8,092 nt of DNA from an uncultured Clostridia bacterium (GTDB lineage Bacteria; Bacillota; Clostridia; Christensenellales; CAG-314): positions 1-8,092 of the forward strand of contig CALLXO010000050.1 of assembly GCA_937875645.1 (NCBI GenBank). Reading direction: 5' to 3'. The translations under genes were made by a program, and so were the position numbers. The notes under the pieces are model-generated. The model was not told where the DNA came from. It saw only the letters and a list, made by a program, of their open reading frames with translations, and ran no database searches. Shown here in pieces: positions 1 through 5,180 of the stretch; position 1 is the stretch's first letter, and each line of letters begins with the position of its first letter.

Positions 1-107
1 TCGGTAAACGCTGGCGGTGCAGCGATCAATCAGGGATTTCTGCTTAGCGCCCAACGCTGGACATAACTAACCGCCGCCTGACGGTTGTACTTAGTGGTAT
101 TTGGCAT
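1..107 (-). pseudogene. 5' remnant of an Amidase_6-type gene, stops after 25 codons
   Basis: On the minus strand an ATG at 105-107 opens a 25-codon frame ending in TGA at 30-32. Its residues 7-25 read YNRQAAVSYVQRWALSRNP, which resembles the N-terminal helix of the putative amidase domain (Amidase_6) common in spore-forming Firmicutes, where Y-x-R-x-A-A-V-x-Y-A is followed by an N-P turn and then a G-G-D-C-T-N-F active-site segment. That active-site segment is not found after the stop. Another frame gives D-R-C-T-A-S-V, a poor match. No Shine-Dalgarno precedes the ATG. About 52% of bases 1-110 are G or C by hand count, clearly richer than the rest of the window. It may be a decayed gene, a frameshifted gene continuing to the left, or an assembly edge. 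The family assignment rests on one short motif. Confidence 0.4.
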
Positions 108-231
108 AATAAAGTATATTCATATGTTTTTTAGGCAAAACAGTTTGCACATAAGTAACGCTAAATAAAAGCTTTTTTTTGTTAATTTTAATAACTAAAC
201 AAAAAATCGATGTGTTATGTCGGCTTAAAAA

Positions 232-855
232 TTATTCCTGTTTGTCTTTTCCTTTGCTAAACACGCAGCCGCAATAGTTTTGTCTGTACAATCCATATTG
301 CTTACTAAGTGCAATACTTCGCAAATGTCCGCCCTTCTTTTTAAAATCGTTAGGCAACCATTTTACGCCGGTGTGTTTCTCGTTTTTTAGACCTATTTGA
401 TTGAGCAGTTGTTCGTCTTTAAGAGGACTGATAGAAAGGGAAGAGCAAAAATAATCAAAACCATGTTGCTTTGCAATTTGCGCAGTTTTTTCTAAACGTA
501 ACAAAAAACACTGTTTACACCGCTCGCCCCCCTCGGCAGCGTCTTCGTATCCCTTTACGCTACAATAAAAATCATCGCTTAAGTGTTCGCTTTCCAAAAA
601 CTTTATCTTTTGATTTAAGGGCATAACTTGTATTAAACGTATTAATTCCAAACGCCTTTTTTCGTATTCCTCAAAGGGAAAAATGTTAGGGTTATAAAAA
701 AACACCGTAACTTTAAAATATTTTTTTAGATATTCTAAACAATAACTTGCGCAAGGCGCGCAACAGCAATGCAACAAAAGCGTAGGGAAAGTTTCGCTTT
801 TGCTAATTTGTTGTAAGTGTTTATCTGTCAAAATTTGGTAATTTGTTTTTGGCAT
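232..855 (-). CDS. queH: Epoxyqueuosine reductase QueH
   Basis: QueH (DUF208 family) reduces epoxyqueuosine to queuosine in the wobble position of GUN-anticodon tRNAs. It is the cobalamin-independent replacement for QueG and uses an iron-sulfur cluster in the cytoplasm. The 207-residue protein has the family length and all its cysteine motifs: an N-terminal HCCCAPC (Cys30, 31, 32 and 35), a central GGERCKQC (Cys113 and 116), and a C-terminal YCGC (Cys195 and 197). The N-terminal NYQ is also typical, supporting the ATG at 853-855. There is no Shine-Dalgarno before this ATG, but an extended -10 sits 6 bases upstream, so the mRNA is probably leaderless. The gene follows the small membrane protein gene on the same strand but is separated from it by a terminator, so it is probably its own transcription unit. 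No preQ1 riboswitch is visible upstream. Confidence 0.95.
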   Translation of the reverse strand: MPKTNYQILTDKHLQQISKSETFPTLLLHCCCAPCASYCLEYLKKYFKVTVFFYNPNIFPFEEYEKRRLELIRLIQVMPLNQKIKFLESEHLSDDFYCSVKGYEDAAEGGERCKQCFLLRLEKTAQIAKQHGFDYFCSSLSISPLKDEQLLNQIGLKNEKHTGVKWLPNDFKKKGGHLRSIALSKQYGLYRQNYCGCVFSKGKDKQE

Positions 856-861
856 AAGTTA

Positions 862-870
862 ATTATAGCA
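862..870 (-). promoter_or_regulatory. Extended -10 promoter of queH
   Basis: Read on the minus strand the bases are TGC followed by a perfect TATAAT (862-867), which is the extended -10 form (TG, one base, hexamer). Six bases then separate it from the queH ATG, placing the expected transcription start at or next to the A of the start codon. The -35 region falls inside the upstream terminator hairpin and is poor, which suits an extended -10 promoter. The assignment is from pattern only. Confidence 0.65.
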
Positions 871-871
871 C

Positions 872-909
872 AAAAAAACGTCGGCAAAAAGATATGCCGA
901 CGTTTTTTT
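872..909 (-). terminator. Intrinsic terminator, perfect 15-bp palindrome
   Basis: Arms 872-886 and 895-909 are exact reverse complements (core ACGTCGGCA / TGCCGACGT) around an 8-base loop at 887-894. Each arm ends in seven A or T bases, so a U-tract forms in either direction. On the minus strand it ends the small membrane protein gene, whose stop is just upstream at 916-918. Nothing is transcribed into it from the left on the plus strand as far as can be seen. Its minus-strand U-tract abuts the queH promoter. Confidence 0.92.
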
Positions 910-915
910 GTTTTT

Positions 916-1149
916 TTAGTCAATCCACAATACTTTGTTTTTTGTGCAAATTGTAATTATGTCAACAATCCATACAAATGCAACATGAATTAAGATAAGT
1001 ACTACTGCTAAAATTACCCCTAAAACATTTTTCTTGACGCTGCTTCTTGCTAACCTGTATACGTTCCAGATTATGTCAAAAACCGGCAAAGCAAAAATTA
1101 TTTTAAGTATAATAGGCAACCCTTCCATCCATTTTATAAAGCTTTTCAT
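916..1149 (-). CDS. Small two-helix membrane protein, function unknown
   Basis: A 77-residue protein with two hydrophobic segments, at about residues 12-32 and 42-67, joined by a short basic loop (R-L-A-R-S-S-V-K-K). The basic loop between the helices suggests both ends face outward or that the helices form a cytoplasmic hairpin. An aspartate sits in each hydrophobic stretch (Asp25, Asp63). The last helix is followed by a short tail ending W-I-D. I do not recognise a named family, although small proteins of this build are common in Clostridia. The ATG is supported by AAGGGG about 13 bases upstream, slightly far, and by an in-frame stop between that site and the ATG that excludes an earlier start. 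The gene has its own promoter (1183-1211) and a strong terminator right after its stop, so it is a monocistronic unit. It is not an obvious shadow of another gene. Confidence 0.8.
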   Translation of the reverse strand: MKSFIKWMEGLPIILKIIFALPVFDIIWNVYRLARSSVKKNVLGVILAVVLILIHVAFVWIVDIITICTKNKVLWID

Positions 1150-1182
1150 TTTGTTAATTTATCCCCTTGATTTGTTATAGTT

Positions 1183-1211
1183 AGTATATAATTTATTTTG
1201 CTTTTTGTCAC
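1183..1211 (-). promoter_or_regulatory. Sigma-A-like promoter of the small membrane protein gene
   Basis: On the minus strand GTGACA (1206-1211) and TATACT (1183-1188) are separated by 17 bases. Each hexamer differs from consensus at one position. The predicted start near 1176 gives a leader of about 26 bases carrying the AAGGGG ribosome site. A second copy of GTGACAA lies 11 bases upstream of the -35 copy (1216-1222). Confidence 0.7.
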
Positions 1212-1238
1212 CTAATTGTCACTTATAAATAGCATTTT

Positions 1239-1493
1239 CTATTTTTTGGTTGGTTCTTTAATTGTTTCCGCCATAGTGGTCAAAAGACCTGTAACATTTT
1301 GTAATTCACTCGGCACAATAATTTTTGTACTATTGCCATTTGCAAGCACCTTTAATGCATCAAAACCTTGCATAGTTACATATGCGGCAGTAGGATTGGC
1401 ATTATTAATAAGTTCGATAGCTTTGGCTTTACCTTCTGCTTCTTCAATCAATGCTTGCTTTTCGGCATCGGCTTCCAATATTCTTGCTGGCAC
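1239..1493 (-). CDS. SPFH/paraslipin protein, C-terminal part after a frameshift
   Basis: This frame carries the missing end of the SPFH gene that starts at 2130. From residue 3 it reads A-R-I-L-E-A-D-A-E-K-Q-A, continuing the Ala/Glu/Lys-rich coiled coil of the upstream piece. It then gives the conserved C-terminal region with A-A-Y-V-T-M-Q-G and a short polar tail, as in QmcA-type paraslipins. Nothing supports separate translation: its first possible start (GTG at 1491-1493) lies inside the upstream coding frame and has no Shine-Dalgarno. Deleting one base at 1489-1490 joins the two pieces into a protein of about 296 residues, within the usual family range of roughly 300. It is best annotated as the 3' part of one interrupted gene. 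No strong terminator follows, only a weak 6-bp hairpin (1227-1244) overlapping the stop. Confidence 0.85.
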   Translation of the reverse strand: MPARILEADAEKQALIEEAEGKAKAIELINNANPTAAYVTMQGFDALKVLANGNSTKIIVPSELQNVTGLLTTMAETIKEPTKK

Positions 1494-2130
1494 GTAAAAT
1501 TTTTGCTTCCTTTTCGCCTTCCGCTACTAATATGTTAGATTTCTTCTCGCCTTCGGCTCTTAAAATTTGTTCGCGACGTTCGCGCTCGGCGCGCATCTGT
1601 TTTTCCATAGCTTCCTGAATATCGCGGGGAGGAATAATATTTCTGAGTTCTACACGATTGATTTTCATCCCCCAAGGGTCTGTCGCTTCATCAAGAATCA
1701 TCCGCATCTCTGTGTTGACAGTATCTCTGCTTGTCAATGTTTCGTCCAGCTCTAAATCACCGACAATATTACGCAAAGTGGTAGCTGTTAAGTTTTCGAT
1801 AGCAGCCATAGGACGCTCCACTCCATAAGTATACAGTTTAGGGTCGGTTATTTGGCTAAAAACTACCGTGTCAATTTGCATTGTTACGTTGTCTTTAGTA
1901 ATAACAGGTTGCGGCTTAAAATCATAAACTCGTTCCTTCAAACTAATGGGGGAACTGTTCCTGTCGATAATAGGCCAAATAAAGTGTATACCCGTGTGTA
2001 ACGTCTTATGGTATTTACCTAATCTTTCTACAATTATTGCCGTAGATTGTCTAACGACTCTTATGCCGCTTAAAAAATAAATAATCGCCAATACACCTAT
2101 TACAATACCTACAATTGCACCTGGATTCAT
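1444..2130 (-). CDS. SPFH-domain membrane protein (paraslipin/QmcA type), N-terminal part
   Basis: Paraslipins are membrane-anchored stomatin relatives that oligomerise in the cytoplasmic membrane and typically pair with an NfeD protein, as here. Residues 4-22 form a single N-terminal membrane helix, residues about 24-185 are the SPFH domain (V-V-R-Q-S-T, E-R-L-G-K-Y, G-x-H-F-I-W-P, I-D-T-V-V, N-I-I-P-P), and a charged coiled coil begins near 175. After residue 214 the frame runs into 14 unrelated residues and stops at 1444, while the conserved continuation lies in the next frame. The true gene therefore spans 1239-2130 with one apparent extra base near 1489-1490. AAGGAG at 2139-2144 lies 8 bases before the ATG. 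The gap to the nfeD stop is 28 bases with no terminator, so the two are co-transcribed. It could be a sequencing error rather than a real lesion. Confidence 0.92.
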   Translation of the reverse strand: MNPGAIVGIVIGVLAIIYFLSGIRVVRQSTAIIVERLGKYHKTLHTGIHFIWPIIDRNSSPISLKERVYDFKPQPVITKDNVTMQIDTVVFSQITDPKLYTYGVERPMAAIENLTATTLRNIVGDLELDETLTSRDTVNTEMRMILDEATDPWGMKINRVELRNIIPPRDIQEAMEKQMRAERERREQILRAEGEKKSNILVAEGEKEAKILRASKNIGSRCRKASID

Positions 2131-2158
2131 ATGATAATCTCCTTATAATAAATTTTTT

Positions 2159-2626
2159 TTAGTCTTTTTTAGTTGCGGTTTCCTTATTGTCGCCGCATTT
2201 TTTAGCGATAAGCTTATTGCCCGAAACAGCTATTATTTCAACAATTTCTCCGACTTTGAGCTCTTCGCCGTTATCTGATTTAATAGTCCATATTACATCA
2301 TAAATTTTGGCTGTACCTAAAGTATCAAAATTTGCCGCTGTTATCATACGCACCTTTTGTCCCATATAAATTTCCATATTAGTGCGTCCTTCGCTGTTTT
2401 TGTTGAAATATTTTTGAGCAATAGGTCTAATTATTAGTAAAAGCGCAACGGAAACAACCACAAAAGCCAGCGCTTGCCAATACCATTCGATACCTTCAAA
2501 AATACTTAACAGCATAGCGACAATGCCGCCGCCCACAAACCAAACGGAAGTCAGTGCCATTGTTGCCAACTCCAAAACCAAAGCGACAACAACTACAACA
2601 AGCCAAATCCAAAACATTGTGCCCAT
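2159..2626 (-). CDS. NfeD-family membrane protein (short form)
   Basis: NfeD proteins are partners of SPFH proteins. The short form lacks the ClpP-like protease domain and consists of membrane helices followed by a soluble OB-fold. The 155-residue product fits this. Three hydrophobic segments lie at about 4-26, 28-44 and 51-68, with a conserved-looking glycine cluster F-V-G-G-G at 30-34. A short charged linker follows, then a beta-rich domain at about 86-144 (M-G-Q-K-V, G-T-A-K, L-K-V-G-E-I-V-E-I). The ATG at 2624-2626 is preceded by a perfect GGAGGT with 8-base spacing. A second ATG three codons in is less well spaced. It is the first gene of an operon with the SPFH gene. The predicted transcript starts at the Shine-Dalgarno, giving a leader of only about 14 bases. 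Function in membrane organisation is inferred from the family. Confidence 0.9.
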   Translation of the reverse strand: MGTMFWIWLVVVVVALVLELATMALTSVWFVGGGIVAMLLSIFEGIEWYWQALAFVVVSVALLLIIRPIAQKYFNKNSEGRTNMEIYMGQKVRMITAANFDTLGTAKIYDVIWTIKSDNGEELKVGEIVEIIAVSGNKLIAKKCGDNKETATKKD

Positions 2627-2646
2627 ATATGTTTACCTCCAAATTC

Positions 2647-2675
2647 ATTCTACCATATCGATTGTTGTTTTTCAA
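2647..2675 (-). promoter_or_regulatory. Sigma-A-like promoter of the nfeD-SPFH operon
   Basis: On the minus strand TTGAAA (2670-2675) and TAGAAT (2647-2652) are 17 bases apart. Each has one mismatch to consensus, and TGG before the -10 adds the extended -10 motif. The expected start, about 2640, coincides with the first G of the GGAGGT ribosome site at 2635-2640. Confidence 0.75.
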
Positions 2676-2821
2676 GCATATTTTAAAAATAGTGTCCTTT
2701 CATTGTTATATATGTGTAGCGTAAAATATTCTTGTTTTTATATATAAAATTACTACCTATAAGTTAAGTTTAGTAACAAAAGATTTTATATGTGCTTAAA
2801 AAAGTAAAAATAGAAAAATTG

Positions 2822-2850
2822 TTGCAAATACTTTATAGTTATCGTATAAT
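2822..2850 (+). promoter_or_regulatory. Promoter of the metallophosphoesterase gene
   Basis: TTGCAA (2822-2827) and a perfect TATAAT (2845-2850) are separated by 17 bases. The ATG follows after only 7 bases, so the predicted transcript begins at or one base before the start codon. The remaining divergent intergenic DNA (2676-2821) is AT-rich with no other feature I can support. Confidence 0.7.
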
Positions 2851-2857
2851 TTAGGTT

Positions 2858-3961
2858 ATGGACAAGATTACGAAACAAAATGCCGATTATCATCCCATAG
2901 GCTTTAAAAGATGGTTCTCTTGGGTGGTTTTAGGCGTTATCTCTTTAGGTATGCTTTTATATGTTGCTTTTATTGTTTTTGTGGTTGAGATAAAAGCAGA
3001 TATCCCTGAGTATATATGGAGTTCCTCTGATACTTTTGATATAGAAAATTATCCTACCATCAGTGCCGACAGCGAGGGTAGCTTTAAAATTTTGCAGCTT
3101 ACTGATTTGCATTTTTTTGGCGGAACAGGCAAATTAGACCGAAAAACTTTCCATTTAGCGCAAAAGCTTATTGATGAGACAAAACCTAATTTGGTAGTTA
3201 TTACTGGTGACATCACTTTTGCGGTAGATAATATTACCGCTACCCGTAAGTTTATTAATTTTATGGCAAGTACCGGCGTTAAATGGGCGCCTAGTTTTGG
3301 TAATCACGACAGCACAGGATACGGTGACAAAACAAAGCTTGCCAGTATGTTCAAAGCCGCGCCCAATAGTTTATTTGATTACGGTCCTACAAACTTAACG
3401 GACAACGGCAAATATAACACCTTGGGAAATTATGCCATTAATATTACTGACAGTACCGGGGTTGTCAAAAGCAGCGTTATTATAGTGGACAGCAACGAAA
3501 CGGGTACCGACAAGCAGGAGGGCAAATATGCGCCTATAAGTTTTTCTACTGTCAATTGGTATGAGTGGTTTGTTAAAGGCGTTAAGCAAAGCAATGGCGG
3601 CACCGTGTTACCCAGTATGCTCTTTTTCCATATCCCTCTGCCCGAAAGCGCTTTAGCGATGCAAAATGTGGAATTAGGACAGCAGGGTCTTAACGAAAAA
3701 ATATACGGCAGCGGCAAAAACACAGGTATGTTTGCTAAAATTATAGAGTGCGGCAGTACCATTGCCACTTTCTCTGGACATGATCATCAAAACTTCTTTC
3801 AGACAATATACAAAGGCGTATTACTTACAAACAACATCAGCTGCGGTTATAATACATACGGCGACACTAAATTAAAAGGCGGCAGAATAATAGAACTTAA
3901 TGTAAATAGATCTGATTTAGCATTAAATACATATGTAATAAAGGCAGCGGATTTAGATTAA
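2858..3961 (+). CDS. Membrane-anchored calcineurin-like metallophosphoesterase, Dcr2-like
   Basis: The 367-residue protein has the full set of binuclear-metal phosphoesterase motifs: T-D-L-H (Asp83, His85), T-G-D (Asp118), G-N-H-D (148-151), His258 in F-F-H-I-P-L-P-E, and G-H-D-H (307-310). The F-F-H-I-P-L-P-E and G-H-D-H-x-N-F combination is characteristic of the Dcr2/purple-acid-phosphatase-like branch. A basic N-terminus (residues 14-21) precedes one membrane helix at about 21-44, and the catalytic domain begins near 75. By the positive-inside rule the enzyme should sit outside the membrane, tethered, not released. The substrate is unknown; a phosphomonoester or phosphodiester is likely. 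There is no Shine-Dalgarno before the ATG, but a -10 box ends 7 bases upstream. The next ATG is inside the membrane helix, so this start is preferred. The gene is divergent from nfeD and stands alone. Confidence 0.9.
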   Translation: MDKITKQNADYHPIGFKRWFSWVVLGVISLGMLLYVAFIVFVVEIKADIPEYIWSSSDTFDIENYPTISADSEGSFKILQLTDLHFFGGTGKLDRKTFHLAQKLIDETKPNLVVITGDITFAVDNITATRKFINFMASTGVKWAPSFGNHDSTGYGDKTKLASMFKAAPNSLFDYGPTNLTDNGKYNTLGNYAINITDSTGVVKSSVIIVDSNETGTDKQEGKYAPISFSTVNWYEWFVKGVKQSNGGTVLPSMLFFHIPLPESALAMQNVELGQQGLNEKIYGSGKNTGMFAKIIECGSTIATFSGHDHQNFFQTIYKGVLLTNNISCGYNTYGDTKLKGGRIIELNVNRSDLALNTYVIKAADLD

Positions 3962-4244
3962 AAATGTTTTATAGGCATAAAAAGAAAACATCGTATTATA
4001 TTAAAAAAGTAATATGCTCAAACAAAATTTACAATATTATAAAAAGGCTTTACTCTGTATTGTCTTTTTTAAATGTAAAATGAGACTAAAACAGGAGTTT
4101 TTACTCTTGTTATTGTTTCCTTTTGTTATGTTTATTAGCATATTTAAGAAAAACTGCAAAATTTGTAAAAAAGGTGTTTAAAACAGTTTACAAATTGCTA
4201 TTTTGTTTATATAATACGGTAGCAATTTTGATGCGGAGTAATGT
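3962..4244 (+). other. AT-rich intergenic region with two tiny doubtful frames
   Basis: This 283-base gap holds the promoter of the downstream zinc-knuckle gene at its right end. No convincing terminator for the metallophosphoesterase gene was found. The pairing of 3964-3970 with 3985-3991 has a 14-base loop and no T-tract. Two small open frames are joined by an ATGA overlap: 3964-4083 (39 residues, basic) and 4080-4181 (33 residues, Leu/Phe-rich, with a C-x2-C near its end). Neither has a Shine-Dalgarno, and sequence this rich in A and T yields such frames easily, so they are not called as genes. Confidence 0.5.
4187..4215 (+). promoter_or_regulatory. Sigma-A-like promoter of the zinc-knuckle acidic protein gene
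   Basis: TTTACA (4187-4192) and a perfect TATAAT (4210-4215) are separated by 17 bases. The predicted start near 4222 gives a leader of about 23 bases containing the GGAG site at 4235-4238, six bases before the ATG. Confidence 0.75.
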
Positions 4245-4796
4245 ATGACAAAAACAAATTACGTGAGATGCCCAAGATGCGATTTAAACTATATGGACAG
4301 TCGGCAGGATATATGCGACGTGTGCAAGGCGGAGTTAGGGTTAGGTTCTAACATTATACTTGACGATGAAGATATAGACGATATCGAATTGGAAGAGGAC
4401 ATAAAAAAGCTCTGTCCTATATGTAAACGCACATATATTAGTGTTGACGAGGACATGTGTGAGACTTGCGCCACTGCAAAGGAAAATGCAGGTTTAGTGG
4501 ACTCCAGCGATGAGGAATGGCGTAACTTCCTTGACGACGAAGCGGATGAGCTTGAAGATGAAAAAATAGAGATTCCGCTTGAGGAATTGCAGGACGAAGA
4601 AGAGGAAGCAGAGGAAGAAGATATAATTCCCGATGAGGAAAATGATGATATCATCGAAAGAGATTTCAAATTTGACGATGAGGACTTAGATGACTTCGAT
4701 GATTTTGACGAGGACGATTATGACGATGATTACGACGACTTTGACGAGGAAGAAGAATTAGACGAAAAACCAAAAAAGAAAAAATCCAAAAAATAA
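4245..4796 (+). CDS. Acidic protein with two tandem zinc knuckles, function unknown
   Basis: The 183-residue product has two near-identical four-cysteine modules: C9-x2-C12-x11-C24-x2-C27 and C57-x2-C60-x11-C72-x2-C75. Each includes C-P-x-C at the first pair and a tyrosine four residues after it, so the module was probably duplicated internally. Between and after them the chain is extremely acidic. By hand count 75 of 183 residues are Asp or Glu. Residues 144-167 alternate Asp runs with single Leu, Phe or Tyr. The chain ends in a basic lysine cluster (175-183). No signal peptide or membrane segment is present, so it should be cytoplasmic. Zinc binding is inferred from cysteine spacing. The acidic tail recalls the RNA polymerase delta subunit, but there is no delta N-terminal domain. 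GGAG six bases before the ATG fixes the start. A promoter and terminator make it a single-gene unit. I cannot assign a function. Confidence 0.85.
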   Translation: MTKTNYVRCPRCDLNYMDSRQDICDVCKAELGLGSNIILDDEDIDDIELEEDIKKLCPICKRTYISVDEDMCETCATAKENAGLVDSSDEEWRNFLDDEADELEDEKIEIPLEELQDEEEEAEEEDIIPDEENDDIIERDFKFDDEDLDDFDDFDEDDYDDDYDDFDEEEELDEKPKKKKSKK

Positions 4797-4817
4797 ACGC
4801 CTAAGGGCGTTTTTTTT
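4795..4817 (+). terminator. Intrinsic terminator of the zinc-knuckle gene
   Basis: The stem AAACGCC (4795-4801) pairs with GGCGTTT (4806-4812) around a TAAG loop, followed by T bases to 4817 for a total run of eight. The first arm overlaps the last two bases of the stop codon. Confidence 0.88.
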
Positions 4818-4874
4818 ATGCGTCTTTGCCAGTATATTAAATAGTATTAGGTCAATAATTATACGGGTGGTACT

Positions 4875-5123
4875 ATGCGTAAAAAAACTATGGATGTGTC
4901 TTTGGCAAAAAAGAAGGTAGAAAGTCTTGTCGGATTAGATTTAACAATCCGCTACAATAAAGGACGCAATAGAATAGTATATTTTGACGGTAAAATAAGC
5001 GAATTTCACAATAATGTATTTATTATTACAGTAACAGACCAAATTTTTGACCGTATCAGTTGTTCTTATACTGATTTGTTATGCGGAGACGTGGCATTTA
5101 AAATTAAAAATAGTTCTAAATAA
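4875..5123 (+). CDS. veg: Veg family protein
   Basis: The 82-residue product matches the Veg family (formerly DUF1021), small beta-rich cytoplasmic proteins. In Bacillus subtilis Veg is abundant and linked to biofilm gene expression and spore outgrowth. Family features are the helical start (A-K-K-K-V-E-S-L-V-G), the core G-R-N-R-x-x-Y-F-D-G, and F-D-R-I-S-C-S-Y-T-D-L-L, corresponding to the Bacillus F-E-R-V-S-Y-S-Y-A-D-I-L. Length is close to the Bacillus protein (86). The ATG at 4875 follows GGGTGG by 4 bases, somewhat close. A second in-frame ATG five codons later has no ribosome site. The position upstream of the SipL-like gene and ispE matches the conserved veg-ispE neighbourhood, which supports the call. 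No clear sigma-A promoter is seen after the upstream terminator. The gap to the next gene has no terminator, so veg is probably co-transcribed with it. Confidence 0.9.
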   Translation: MRKKTMDVSLAKKKVESLVGLDLTIRYNKGRNRIVYFDGKISEFHNNVFIITVTDQIFDRISCSYTDLLCGDVAFKIKNSSK

Positions 5124-5180
5124 ACTAAACCCTCAATAGACTAAACTGTGAAAGTTTAATCGGTCAAGGGGGAGTGGTTT

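Noticed and set aside
1..66. Plus-strand frame open from base 1 to TAA at 64-66, a possible C-terminus of a gene entering from the left
   Set aside because: It is too short to judge and has no recognisable motif, while the minus strand shows an amidase-like motif. The left flank is needed to decide.
1216..1497. Hydrophobic plus-strand frame opposite the SPFH C-terminal region
   Set aside because: The opposite strand carries a clearly conserved paraslipin sequence. The plus frame is a shadow without a family match or ribosome site.
4289..4669. Long minus-strand open frame rich in serine, opposite the acidic protein gene
   Set aside because: It is the complement of GAC/GAT/GAA/GAG repeats, which read as Ser codons in reverse. 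It has no ribosome site or recognisable domain.
4832..4860. Possible sigma-E promoter for veg-sipL (GTATATT, 14 bases, CAATAATT)
   Set aside because: The -35 part is close to consensus, but the -10 part matches only about half of CATACAAT, which chance can explain in AT-rich DNA.
5142..5158. Small hairpin TAAACT/AGTTTA between veg and the SipL-like gene
   Set aside because: Only six AT-rich pairs with no T-tract, so it is unlikely to be a terminator or regulator.
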